Assembly (NCBI GenBank): GCA_964007475.1
Contig: OZ023273.1
Location: 142,883,308-142,947,307, forward strand
Direction: 5' to 3'
DNA: 64,000 nucleotides
Origin: Hybos culiciformis
Taxonomy: Eukaryota > Arthropoda > Insecta > Diptera > Hybotidae
Below are positions 24,255-35,833 of the stretch, piece by piece. The notes under the pieces were generated by a model. That model made no database searches, was not told the DNA's origin, and was given only the letters and a program-made list of their open reading frames with translations. Each line of letters begins with the position of its first letter. Position 1 is the first letter of the stretch. The translations under genes and the position numbers were made by a program.

Positions 24255-24266
24255 CCCCCCCCCCCC
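24255..24266. repeat. Poly-C tract
   Basis: Twelve consecutive C in otherwise strongly AT-rich DNA. It is a simple-sequence tract and likely length-variable. Confidence 0.9.
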
Positions 24267-24542
24267 AAGTTCTTTATTAGTTACATTTTGCAATATTATA
24301 TAGAATTTTTTATTTCTTATCTAATTTATTAATTTCTTTTATTTTGATATTACATTATTATAATAATAAGATTAATTTTTTTCACAAAAATTTAATTAAA
24401 AACTATTTATAGCAATTCGCATATTCATTACACAAAAAAAATTGAAGTAAGGAAAAAATTATTTCAATATCAGCAGTTACTCCAGTAAGTTTCAATTTGT
24501 TAAGATACATACATGGGAGTCAGATATTTTCCTGATCCTACG

Positions 24543-24736
24543 TTGTTTTTATTTATGATACATAAATATATATTCCTCTCGAAATTGCATTATAAGAGAT
24601 ATAGACCTTCACTTGTATTTCAACGTTGTCACTTTTACTTTGTTTTTATTTATGATACATAAATATATATTCCTCTCGAAATTGCATTATAAGAGATATA
24701 GACCTTCACTTTTATTTCAACGTTGTCACTTTTACT
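24543..24736. repeat. 97-bp tandem duplication
   Basis: Two adjacent copies with a period of 97 bp (24543-24639 and 24640-24736) starting TTGTTTTTATTTATGATACA and differing at very few bases. It lies just beyond the stop codon of Ariadne paralog B, in its 3' UTR or flank, and so is a recent local duplication. Confidence 0.9.
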
Positions 24737-24793
24737 TTTAAAAATAACATTATTAAAAAATCAAATATATTGTTTGTGAGGTTAATTTTATTT

Positions 24794-26727
24794 TTAATCT
24801 ACTGAAAATTTCCACCAAAGTTTTTCATAGCCTTCCTGTACATGATTCAGAAGAGCTTTTTGTCTTTTTTCACAATAAATAAGTTTATCTTGAACTTGTT
24901 GTTTTACATCAATCTTACTCGTGTCTATTTCTCGTTCTAAATAACGCGATAATTCTTCCGTAGCACGTTCTAAATCTTTTTGATTATCTTCAAATATTAT
25001 GGTTTGGTTATTTTTATCCAAATAAAATGCAAAGACATAGGAATACTTCAAAGTCAATCGACAAGAGCGTAGAATTTCTACAGCTTTTTTCATAAATTGA
25101 ACTTCAACCCAAAGCATTCCTAAGTTTTGCAGCTCGTCCATTTTTATTGCAGCAGTTGAATATAAATTTTTTTCAAGATTATACGAATTCATATGATTTG
25201 TATATCTTTGATAGAAATGCACATATCTACAATTAAAATTAAAAACAGATTTTGACTAAGTAAATAAGAAAAGTTACGTTCTGTATTTTCTACATAAAGA
25301 CCAAGGACACATAGCTTACCTATCCAATGATTGAGCTTTTTCGGCTATTTTTTTGGTACGTGCTTCCTCTACAAATGTATTGCAAGACCTATGAGACTGC
25401 CATTTGGTCATGCATACCCAACAAAATTCATGTCGACAATTTGGATTTGTACAAGTCATATGATTGCATCCTCCATTTTTTTCAATATTTGTATTACAAT
25501 TAGGACAAGGTTTTGTGTGAGTGTCCAACCATTTGTAACTTTCGGTATCCTCAGAACATTTTTTTTTCCATTTTTTCAAAATGTTACAAGAGACAGGTGC
25601 ATGATTATCTCCTCCACAATCAAAACAAAATACATAATCACATTTACATCGAATTGGATATCGGTCAATATATATAACTTTAATGGCGTATGAACAATTT
25701 GGTGATGGGCAGAAACGCATTAGCCGATTACATTGAACAAAGCTATTTGTAATGAGATGTTTATATTTAACTTTAGCAACGTCATCGACCACCAATTTCA
25801 ATACCATTTTATCGTCTACTTTTAATGGGCACTTAGGGAATGGACATGGAATTGAATCTGCGATTCCTTCGACAAGAATTTTATCTTTAACGTAGTACGC
25901 ATAGCAATCATTACAAAACTTGTGATTGCAATCAAGACAAGACATTTCCTGTAAAGAAAAAAATTGAACTAAGAAAAAAATTAAAGTACTCATATATTCA
26001 TAAAGTTCTTTTTTTGAGGACAAACAGGATTTAAAAATTATTAATTATATTTTATAGGAAAAGGTTTTTTTCAGATATTTCCTTAAAAGATTATTCATCG
26101 TAAAAGTTACGGCAAAAAATTTCTTCTTTGAATTCAATATCAATATTTCAAATTATCCATTTCCTTTTATTGAAAATTATAATTTTTTATTAGATATCTC
26201 GTTGACTACCTATTTCCTGTTAAAAATGAAATACCTAGATATATCTTGAGAACCTAGTGGCGAAAAAAAATTCGATAAGTCTGATTCTCTCAAACATCAT
26301 AGTTTATTTGCGACGTTATGTCTTAATTAAATGTTCATTAGCATTAGCGTTAGCGACTTACTTTAAACTTGCAGCAAGAAAAGCAAATTTCACAGTCGAA
26401 TTCTTCGTTATCATTAAATTTTAATTTCGCAAATGATTTTGGATTTGGAATATTTGCCTCAATAAATATGTTCTTTGTCTTTTCATCAAAATATCGATTA
26501 ATTAATTTTTCTCTGTCCCATTTAAAATGACTTAATAATAATCTGCCTGTAATATGTGGAACTTCCATTAAGGAAATAGTTTTTTCTATTTCATTATTCA
26601 TTAAATTAAAAATTTCATTTGGACTTAGAACCTCATATTTATATTCTTCGACTTCATAATTATTACAACTTTCATTTATTGGCAAATATGCATCACCTTC
26701 GTCCGAATCATCATATTCGAAATTCAT
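24794..26727 (-). CDS. Ariadne-1-type RBR E3 ubiquitin ligase, paralog B, canonical RING2
   Basis: Three exons, 26727-26362, 25948-25320 and 25226-24794, encode 475 residues. Exon 1 holds an acidic start, the UBA-like segment LLLSHFKWDREKLINRYFD and the start of RING1 (CEIC). Exon 2 gives the rest of RING1 (CNHKFCNDC), IBR (FCPSPNCS to CKCDYVFCFDC) and RING2 with the canonical GGCNHM (catalytic C283, H285). Exon 3 gives the Ariadne domain, ending EGYEKLWWKFSVD. In the family the Ariadne domain holds RING2 closed until neddylated cullin binds. The second intron is absent from paralog A, whose matching sequence (ERYIHYLQRY) is continuous. The 122-residue exon 1 and the shared first intron show common ancestry with paralog A. 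NEDD8 lies between them. Standard Ariadne-1 is about 500 residues and better conserved, so this is probably an extra paralog. Confidence 0.92.
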
Positions 26728-27094
26728 TTTCTTCTTTTTTCTTTTACTGAAATAAAATAGTTCGAATTAAATATAGAACTATGTATATATATGCTGAATT
26801 AGAAGAGAATAACAGTAGATAGTAAGTTAAGTAAGTAAGATACCTAACTAAATACTTCAAATATTGAAATTACAAAAATCTCATCTCGGCAAAACTAATG
26901 CTTTACGCATTGTTGAACCAATCTGATTGTAATTTGTGCTTAGTTAAAAATTTTTAGTCCGTTTTCAATCATAATAAAAAAACGGACTAAAGAAAGATAA
27001 TTGATGTCGATACAGAGAAGGGCCTTGAAAATAATGTTAAGGCCTTGATTGGTGTCAAAAATTCGAACTGAAATAGTATTTCAATGATACTTAA
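26728..27094. other. 5' flank of Ariadne B
   Basis: AT-rich flank with no recognised element, apart from a short inverted pair (TTAGTCCGTTTT and AAAACGGACTAA) near 26953-26988. Confidence 0.5.
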
Positions 27095-27653
27095 TGGGGA
27101 GTATAGGCGGTGTCCCGACCCCCAAAATCGATGACCATTTTTGGGGTTGACGCCCTGGAGCCCCCCAAAATTAAGCTTTTCATATGTTTAGGGTGTCGGT
27201 AGAATTTTTTTAAACCCCCGATTTGGACTATTTTTGCAGGCAAGGTAGAGGCGGTCATTCAGATGTCAAATCCAAAAGATTTTCGAGTGAAAGCTATTGT
27301 TTCGGAGATATGGTCCTCCAAACTTTTCATATAAGAGATGGTCTCCGAAACAGGCCTGATGCTGGCCATACACGGTCCAACTTGATTGTACAACATGTTG
27401 ACAACAAGTTGTACGTTTTGGCACACACGATACAACTTAATATTCAAATTTTTATATTTTTTGCCAACCAATTTCCAACCGTCAAAATGGTCGGCCAACA
27501 AGTTGTCAACTTGCCCACACACGATACAACTTGCCATGTTGTACAACCAAGTTGGAACGTGTATGGCCAGCATGAGCGGTTTGGCCACCGCCTCTACCTC
27601 CCCACCAAATTTCAGCTAAATTGGTAGAGGTCACGGGATCTGCACTTTCCACC
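27095..27653. mobile_element. GC-rich foldback element, degraded, with a MITE inserted
   Basis: The left side (GGGGAGTATAGGCGGTGTCC at about 27096) and right side (CACCGCCTCTACCTCCCCAC near 27585-27604) are inverted relatives of each other. They also resemble the ends of the element at 29151-29717, including a shared right tip near GATCTGCACTT. A separate palindromic insertion occupies 27359-27573. Boundaries are approximate because the left tip is not preserved. Open frames here are by-products. Confidence 0.65.
27359..27573. mobile_element. Short MITE with ATGCTGGCCATACACG inverted termini
   Basis: ATGCTGGCCATACACG at 27359 is matched by CGTGTATGGCCAGCAT ending at 27573. The interior also pairs (CCAACTTG, GTACAACATG and ACACACGATACAACTTG motifs), so nearly the whole 215 bp can fold. 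It interrupts the GC-rich foldback element. Confidence 0.85.
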
Positions 27654-29150
27654 TTTTTTTTTTTTTTTTAATAACAAGCAGCTTAGGAAGGTATACACCT
27701 ATCTACGTATGTATAAATCTACCTAGGTACCTACCTATATATTTTTTTGTATATACATCGATTTGGGGTTAGGAGGGTGTGGTGCCGGTATCTTCATTTC
27801 ATATAAGTATAGATGTAACTAAGTTCAGTCTTCCTACATTATTTTCACCTCAATTTTCCAATACAAATATTTTTCTTATACATATTTAATTAAAATGGTT
27901 ATTCCCGGAAATTTTTTTTTTTTCATTGAGCTAGCTACGAAAATTTTAATTTTTAACTACCTATCAGGAAAATTCTAAATATTTTCAAATGTTTTCTTTT
28001 GTTAATTCTTACCTTTTTCTTAATCTTCTATCCAATTCAAAGTTTGTATTCTAGAGCTAGCTAGATTTTAGTTTCTTAATTATTTTGAATAAATCTTCTT
28101 CAACTAAAAACCTGAACTAAACTGAACAATAAAAAAAATTACAAAAGCCAAGCGAAGCGATCAAAAAAAATGAAAAACTTATACTAGGTTTACATGGTCA
28201 TGGATTTGTTCATGCAATTTGTGCAAAAGAGTGAAATTTTCTGGCACAACAGATTAATATAAAAGCCACATTTTTTGGCATCGGTAAACTTCATACTTTC
28301 GTTTGTGTTGGGTTTACACGCTCATGCAATTTTCAGCAATTGACGTGTGTTAACCACATTAAGAAGGAGAAATATGATCTTGAACGCAAAATTTCATTTC
28401 ATGATTCAATATTATTTACTTTTCATCGACGTTCTCGTGTGCCAGCTGCTTTGAGTTTGTCTCCAGTCTTGTTGCTCAGAGTTTGCAGAGTTGTGGTTAT
28501 TGTGTATTTTGTGGCTTTGATTTGAAGTGCTTCTCGAAATTACATATTTTTATTTTATTTATATTTTGATGAATGCAAAACAAAAACGAGAATAGAATTG
28601 TTTTATATTTCTTTTTTTTTATCAACAATTACAATTGTCAATTAATTATTTATTATTCTTTATTTAAATTATTAGTTAATGTATTTAAAAATCAGGTAAG
28701 AATAAGGATTTTTTTTAGATGTCAAATAAAATCTAGTTTTAAAAGAATGTCAAAAGAAAATAAATGAAATGTTAGATTTTCTTGCAATAGCCAATAATTA
28801 TTGTAGAACCGAATACGACGTCATTTGTTAGTCGTCATTTTTCCACTTAATAAATTAAAAAAAGCTTTAACAGGGTTGCCATGTCAATCAAGACCGATAA
28901 GGGGACATTTTTTCTCATAAAACCACCAATAATGGTAATTGATATACGTAAAAATTATTATGTTTAAAATTTCTCAACCAGCATTCTTATTGAGTCCTTT
29001 AAGGAACAAGAAAGATATTGTCATCTCGTTTGAACAGATACGTAATATTATTAGAGAAAAAATAATACGGTTATTGGTTATTGGAGGAATTTTCTTGTAG
29101 GCAAGCGGGTGTGAAACAATGACGAAGAGGTAAAAATGAATCAGATACAC
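27654..29150. other. Intergenic, no gene supported
   Basis: AT-rich sequence with TAGG-type simple repeats near 27715-27745. The frame at 28340-28525 has a Val/Leu-rich tail but no start context or homologous domain. Two short related motifs (GGTTTACATGGTCATG near 28187 and GGTTTACACGCTCATGC near 28310) suggest another decayed repeat. Confidence 0.4.
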
Positions 29151-29717
29151 GGCTAAAGTACAGATGACGTGAACCACTCAGAATGGGCTGAAACTTGGTG
29201 GGGGGCTAGAGGCGGTGCCCAAACCTCCAAAACTGAAATCAGTTCTTGGGGCTCGGGCCCCGTTTCGGAGATAGGGCCCCCCAAAGTTTTCATACATTTT
29301 GTATGGGCAATTTTTTTTTTTTGCTAGAGTTGCCCCATTTTTTAGTAGAGAGTATAGGGGGTATCCCAGAACGAGTGGTGGGGTGGGGTGGGGGGCGGCG
29401 GGCGGGCGGTCTGGTGGTTGGTCAGCGGGATTTTCGGCGCCAGCCACAAATCACACTGACCAACCACCAGACCGCCGCCCCCCACCCTCCTCTAGTTCTG
29501 GGATACCCCTTTATCATTTTCCAAAACAATGGGGCAAATCGGGCACAAAAAAAAATGTTTCCATACAAAAATTTACGAAAGCTTTGGGGGGCCGTATCTC
29601 CGAAACGGGGCTCGAGCCCCAAGAACTGATTTCAGTTTTGGGGGTTTGGGCACCGCCTCTACCCCCCCACCAAGTTTCAGCCCATTCTGAGTGGTTCACG
29701 TCATCTGCACTTACGCC
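29151..29717. mobile_element. GC-rich foldback element, 567 bp, nearly full palindrome
   Basis: The left arm from about 29151 (core CAGATGACGTGAACCACTCA at 29161) is mirrored by the right arm ending CACGTCATCTG at 29707 and extending to about 29717. Arms run roughly 230-260 bp and include the GC-rich runs GGGGCTCGGGCCCCG and CCCCACC. The middle also pairs (GGTATCCCAGAAC versus GTTCTGGGATACC; CTGGTGGTTGGTCAG versus CTGACCAACCACCAG). The GC content contrasts strongly with its surroundings. The several overlapping open frames on both strands are caused by lack of stops in GC-rich DNA. Confidence 0.9.
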
Positions 29718-30816
29718 GACCTACCTGGATACAATAAAACTCAACTTATTGATCATTTGATTTAGTTTCTAGCACCAAATTTAACTGAGACAGCCTTTTA
29801 AAAAATACCGTATACTTTATACTATTTTAAATAATTGTTAAAAGACCTAGACTTATTTTATTGTCTGTCACTGGCAATTCGAATTATATTTTTAAGCTGG
29901 CTTTAGAACTCCGATGAAAATGAAAGCGAAAACGAAGTGTTGAATGCAATTTAATTTTTGTACCTTTTTACTTTTTTTCTATTGTAAACTTTTTTTTTAT
30001 AAACGAATCCTTTTTAATTCCCACAGAAATTTACTCATCTGTACTGTTGGTTCACAGTGTTTTGAATAAAAATTCAACCCGACTCTAACTCACTCTAAAT
30101 CATACTTTAAGTACTTTAAGTATGTAGGTATGTAATTCGAACTAAAATAGGCTAAAAGTTTACTACATTACATTATTCTCTCAATTGCAAAGATTATATT
30201 TATAATGTTCTTAAAAATAATGAATATGAATTTTATTTTTAAAAACAAAATTTGGCCAGCACGGATGTAGGATTTTTTTTGCTGCTTTGTAGTTGAACAA
30301 CATTACATTTTTTTTATCTTTTTCTTTTTCGTTATTAATTTGTCATATACGATATACATAAAGTCATCAAGGAATTTAATTTAATGATAACTATTTTGGG
30401 GAAAAACCGTATTAAATATAAATGTTCAGCATTCAAGAAATTTGAAGCCATGCGCACATTGTACATACAAATACAAAATATCAGTCAATAGTACTGTATA
30501 AAATATCAGTTTTTATTTTCTTTCAACTAGATACTATAAGTATATACATGTTATATGTATTATTATTCTTATTCATTCAATTTGCACTATATTGTATAAG
30601 GTTAGTAATATATTCTAATAAATAATAATGTTACATTTTGAGATGCATAATGTACTTAAACATTACTTAAACTTAACATTATTATAAGAACACCACCTTA
30701 CCTAACTATAAGTTGTTTGTGTCAATTTTGCTTCAAATTGAAAAGAAATTATTTTATTTCAAACATTAAAAAAAAAAACAAAGAAAATTAATTTTTTTTA
30801 TATTTTTAATTTTTAG
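29718..30816. other. Upstream region of the caspase gene
   Basis: AT-rich. A splice-acceptor-like run of T ending TTTTTAG at 30816, 12 bases before the caspase ATG, suggests a 5' UTR intron here. No upstream exon could be placed. Confidence 0.5.
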
Positions 30817-30828
30817 TTTAAAAAAATT

Positions 30829-32439
30829 ATGGAAAATGATGGAAATGAAAATCATCAAAATAATTTTATTAGAAATTTGAATGAATTTACCGCTGATGAT
30901 TTATATTATATTGAAAATGATTTAGCTTTCTATGAAAAAGTCTCATTGGGTTTTTTATTGTATGGAACAAATAAAATTAATGCACATATTGCATTGCAAA
31001 AATTAATTGCCATTAATAATAATAAAAATTCAAATTCTGACTTATTATTTTCCTATACCATAATTAATACAAAAACATGGAAAAATTGTCTAATCGAAGC
31101 ATTATCAATAATAAAAGAACATCGAATTTTGAAAAAACTTGGCTTCAATATATTAGAGTTGAAGGTAATGTTCTTACCTCATGTTCCAGAAGCAGTATGC
31201 TATATTCATCCAATTTTAAAGATTTTATATTTTATGTGCGAAAATTTAATTCCAGCTGAATCCGGAAAATTAATTAGTGAAATAAATAAAAATAATAATG
31301 GAAAAGATCAATTAAGATTTTATGATTATTCATTTATGGAAATATTTCTTTTGGACTGGATATCTAATTCTTTAATTGATGTGGGAACATGGTCGGGAGA
31401 ATTAATTGGAAATGTGCAATCACCTGAATTGGAATTATTATTACAGGGATTAAAATTATGTGAAAAAATTGACTTAAAAGAAGTTATTTCTGATGCGATA
31501 CTTCGAGTAAGCAAGCAGAAACAAAACATTGAGAATAAAAATGATATGCTTCAAAATCCGTCAAAAAATAATTCAGCCGAAATATCAGCACAAAATAATC
31601 AAAATTGTCGGTCGAATGAAAAAGACAGTGCAAGCACCAGCACGGCAAGTACTAATTTCGAAAAGGCTCAAAGTTGTGAAATTTCATTGAATTCAAGATA
31701 TGAAATTCGTAAAGAATCGGCTGGTATTGTTTTAATTATAAACCAAGAAAATTTTCACATGGATAAAAATCCGGAATTAAATTATCTTCTGCCAGAAAAA
31801 CCGTTAAAAAAGCGTATTGGAACTGAAAAAGATGCAATTGCATTGAGAGCAACATTTAGAATGTTTCATTACAAAGACGTTGTAATTAAAAATGACTTAA
31901 CGCATATCGAGATGCTTAATGTAATTTCAGATTTTACAAAACGATCAATATTCTATGATTCTTTTATTGTGATAATATTGACACATGGAATTGAAGGTCA
32001 AGTATACGGTTGCAATTCAATTCCAGTTGATATTAAGAAAATTCAAAGTATTTTAGCTTCGAGGTCATTGATTTTAAAACCGAAATTTTTAATAATTCAA
32101 GCTTGTCAAGGTTCTGAATTGCAAAAAGCAAAAAGAACTCACGAGTTAGAATTTGATTCACCGGATAATGAAAGTTCTTCACTATATGCAGATATGCTTA
32201 CTTCATATTCAACAATTCCAGGATATGCTGCTGTCAGACATCGACGTAAAGGAACTTGGTTTATTCAGGAATTATGTGAAAAAATAGATGTACTTGGTGA
32301 CAGGGAGCATGTTTTAGATATCATGACGTCTGTGGTTCAGGCAGTTTCGATGAAACGTGGCTATTTAAATGAGTGTATGTTGCCTTTGAACACAACAACA
32401 TTAACTAAGAAATTTTTTCTACCGAGAAGATTTGACTGA
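30829..32439 (+). CDS. Dredd: Dredd-like initiator caspase (caspase-8 type), single coding exon
   Basis: An intronless 536-residue frame. The last ~245 residues form a caspase domain: start near YEIRKESAGIVLIINQ (about 290), catalytic His386 in ILTHG, catalytic Cys426 in IIQACQG, and the small-subunit motif SYSTIPGYAAVRHRRKGTWFIQ. The N-terminal ~230 residues are helical-looking, begin with FTADDLYYIENDLAFYEKVSLGFLLYG and are plausibly two degenerate death-effector domains. A long prodomain plus a caspase-8-like catalytic region points to Dredd, which in Drosophila cleaves Imd and Relish in antibacterial signalling. An Asn/Ser-rich linker (about 235-285) separates prodomain and protease. The acidic stretch ELEFDSPDNESS after the large subunit is a likely processing site. 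Dronc is the main alternative; assignment is by resemblance, not alignment. Confidence 0.75.
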   Translation: MENDGNENHQNNFIRNLNEFTADDLYYIENDLAFYEKVSLGFLLYGTNKINAHIALQKLIAINNNKNSNSDLLFSYTIINTKTWKNCLIEALSIIKEHRILKKLGFNILELKVMFLPHVPEAVCYIHPILKILYFMCENLIPAESGKLISEINKNNNGKDQLRFYDYSFMEIFLLDWISNSLIDVGTWSGELIGNVQSPELELLLQGLKLCEKIDLKEVISDAILRVSKQKQNIENKNDMLQNPSKNNSAEISAQNNQNCRSNEKDSASTSTASTNFEKAQSCEISLNSRYEIRKESAGIVLIINQENFHMDKNPELNYLLPEKPLKKRIGTEKDAIALRATFRMFHYKDVVIKNDLTHIEMLNVISDFTKRSIFYDSFIVIILTHGIEGQVYGCNSIPVDIKKIQSILASRSLILKPKFLIIQACQGSELQKAKRTHELEFDSPDNESSSLYADMLTSYSTIPGYAAVRHRRKGTWFIQELCEKIDVLGDREHVLDIMTSVVQAVSMKRGYLNECMLPLNTTTLTKKFFLPRRFD

Positions 32440-35400
32440 TACATGTTTTAATTCAATTGAATCATAATATCAAATAGCAGGATCAAAGTTTGAAAAGGCA
32501 GAAAAAAATTAGTTATTTTATAAATAATTGACCGGTGTTGCAATTCTCTTCAATCCCTCAATCTAACAATTTCAAAATTGATTATCTAATTAGAACTTTG
32601 AATAAATTTTTTTTTTTTTAACTTGGGGGAGTACACAATATCGTAATGTAAGAAAACATTAATTTTATTTTGAAGGTTGAGATTTATGTTTGTGCAAAGA
32701 AACAATAGTTAAGAAATATATATTGTAAATAATTTTTTAATCAAATGTTTTGTTTTATACCAAATGTCGTTTTTCAAAAATATATTAAAACATTAAATGT
32801 CAATTTTTCATTATTAAAAATTTGTTTTTTCCGCAAGGATTATTTTTTTGATTGAACCTTATTTTATTTGGTCGAGACTTCTAATATTTGAGGACTGATG
32901 TGTTATTTAACATTTAAAAATTTGTGCATCAATGGATACTGGAAATATTTACTGTATTAGGCTAAAGTGTTATTGCGGTAAAATATTGCAGCACACATTT
33001 TTTACTGTTTGTTTGGGAAATATCATAACTAAATCTTATTTCATGTATAAATAAAAATTAAATGTTATATCTCTATAAATAAAAATTAAATCTTGAGAAC
33101 GGCAGGAATTTGTTTTACATAGATATTTTTTTTTTATTTTTGAAGATATTTCATTTTTTTTGTTTGAAAAGGATTTTAAATATCTAATCTAATAAAACAT
33201 AAAATAGATAAGAAAAATATCCCTAATAAAAAATTGACCAGGAAATTAAAAATATTCAAAATAAAAGAAAGTGCCTTAAAGATAAGAATATAATTATTTT
33301 GTTTCTTTGTCAACATTTTCTTTATACCTGCAGTTTCTTATGAGGAATTTATGAAAAAAATGTTATTTAAAAATTAACTAAACTACTATCACAAAACGTT
33401 TTAGCTGGACGTTATAATTTAAATTAAGATCGATGGATTTTTCTAATTGAAAATGATTTTAGCCAGTCACTCAATATATCATCCATATAATATTTATGTA
33501 TACCTACATTGTCGTCAGAATTTATATTGAAAAGTTTTGAAAAGTGTTGAGAAGAAATTTACCCACTTCCTACATTATTATTTACTTTAACATACCTGTC
33601 GTATTTAATTTATTTTTTTCCATATCGTTCATCAACTCCATATGTACTTTAATAGTAAAAGCTTAAAAATAGGCAATATTAAAAAAAAAAAATTATCTTT
33701 TCCACAATTCGTAAATTATTATTTATGTTTTATTGAATATATACATCTTCTTGTTTTTAAATATAAATAATATTTTTGGAAAAAGTTTTTGTTTTTAAAA
33801 AATATACTTATTTTTTTCACAATATTTGTGTATAAAAAGCTTTCCATTTATAATTCTAAAGTTTAATTGTTATTAAAACTTTAACGAAACAAGTTCATTT
33901 AGTATATTAAAAAAAATTAATTATTCTTTAAATAAAAATATAATCTATTCAAATTGAGAGAAATATCTAATAAAAAAATATTACAAGGATAATCACAGAT
34001 TAAAAAAAAAGGTTAATTTAAACTATGCTCATTCGTTGTGGTTATTATTATTAAATCTAGAAATAACTATGAAAGAGAAAAATAAACAAGCCAGATAATC
34101 ATTCTTAATAATTGGTATTATTATTATTAGTATTCCTTGAAGGAACATATCATATTATTATATTATTAGTATTCCTTGAAGGAACATATCATATTTGAAG
34201 CTGAATGAAATATTCAATATTTTTCTCGACCTAAACTTAAATAAATATATAAATTTTGTTTATAAATTTTTTTTTGGTCTGATTAAAAGGTCTAGTTTTT
34301 TCATAATAAGCACTATTAAACTCTATTAAGCTAAACAATGAACATTCTGTTGTTTAAAATCTGTTACAAATCTTTTGATCCCAATACTTTTATGTTTTAA
34401 TAATTTTTTTCATATATTAAGATACTGAATTTTGCCTAATAGATTCAATGAAAAAAAAAAATTAAAATTTTTTAAAATTGGTAAAGTTTTCTTGAATTCG
34501 ACTTTTTATTCCAATCTCATTTTTAAATATTTGATTTTTTTCATTAAATCTATTATTCGACACACTGCTGCTGTAGATTTTAGTATGCGGATACAATATA
34601 CATTAATTATCAAAATCTATAAAAGAAATGCGATAAACATGTACTTTGGATATATTGCTGATGATTTGGGAATATACCTATAGAGAAAAAAACAATATAC
34701 TTTATCGCCTTTTCAAATTAATATTTATATTATACCATATACATTCCTACATATGTATTTTTTTCTTATATGAAGTTGTACTTGGAAAAGAGATAAACAA
34801 AAGTTGTTTTGACGCCAAATATCATACATAATTAACAACACATATGTACTAGTACATAAATTTCAAATATATATAATATATATTATAAAAAATAAAAATG
34901 TTGAAATGTATAACACTTCAAATCAGCGACACGGTGTATAAAGTACAATAATTGTTTATTAAATATAATTCGAAAATAGAATTTTTGAAGATAATTTTGA
35001 TGACAAAATTATTATGTACAAACACATATAATGTAGTACTATATATATAAAAATTAATTAAAATTGAATAAACCACAAAAACAAAATTTTTTGTTTACTT
35101 TCGTATACATTTTAGCAGATTTAATTTAATTCAGTTTTCCAAAATTAATAATCATAAACGGCGATGCTCTGTTGCTGATAGGATTTACCAGTACCATATT
35201 ATCTGTTGGGTCAACTACAACTTTGATTAAATAAAATTCTAGTATAAAAACCTCAAGATTTAATTTCTTTTGTTAAATGAGGAACTTGAAATCAAATTCA
35301 ATTTTTAATCTTAAATAATTTTTTTATTTATATATTCATTAATTTCATAAATGTTGAAACTTTTGAACTCTTTGAAACACTTAAATAAATACAATATTAT

Positions 35401-35833
35401 AAATAATACTTATCAAACATGTTTTTTTGGAATTAATTAATAAATTTTTTGTTAAAAACAAAAGGTTTATTTTAAATTAAAGTCAATATTTTGAAAAAAG
35501 CATAATCACTACGTATGTATGAATGTATTGTTCAGTTTCCCATGATAATAAATTAAAATCAAAAATGTAGCTATAAATGTCTTATCAATTAATTTCTAGA
35601 CTGGTGATAAGGATAACACAAAATTCAAATAATTTCAATAGTCTGGGACATCATTAATCTAATTGATTAAACATAAGCTTTCATGTTCATTAAATAGATT
35701 AATTGTTAGAGTTTATGAGAAGAATAAAATAAGCATATATATAGTACTTAAGTACAGACTATTATTTTTTTTTAATTTTCAGGATTTGTTATTTTGATAT
35801 AGGTACATACCTATACATAATTAGAGCAAAATT
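32440..35833. other. 3.4 kb intergenic, AT-rich
   Basis: No supported gene. The frames at 34432-34831 lack any domain. A 39-bp tandem duplication at about 34127-34204 is the only structured feature noticed. Confidence 0.5.
34127..34204. repeat. 39-bp tandem duplication containing TTCCTTGAAGGAA
   Basis: Two adjacent units each carry the palindrome TTCCTTGAAGGAA followed by CATATCATATT. The period is 39 bp (TATTCC at 34131 and 34170). Confidence 0.85.

Noticed and set aside
27223..27627. Frames on both strands spanning the MITE at 27.4 kb
   Set aside because: They cross element boundaries and repeat the same palindromic motif in both strands.
28340..28525. 61-residue frame with a hydrophobic tail
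   Set aside because: Too short, no flanking exons, no family likeness; cannot be told from chance.
29178..29760. Five overlapping frames with Pro/Gly-rich translations
   Set aside because: They lie in a GC-rich palindromic element where stop codons are rare; mirrored frames on both strands show they are not genes.
34432..34831. Two overlapping plus-strand frames
   Set aside because: Composition is that of AT-rich non-coding DNA (Lys/Ile/Phe/Tyr only), no start context, no domain.
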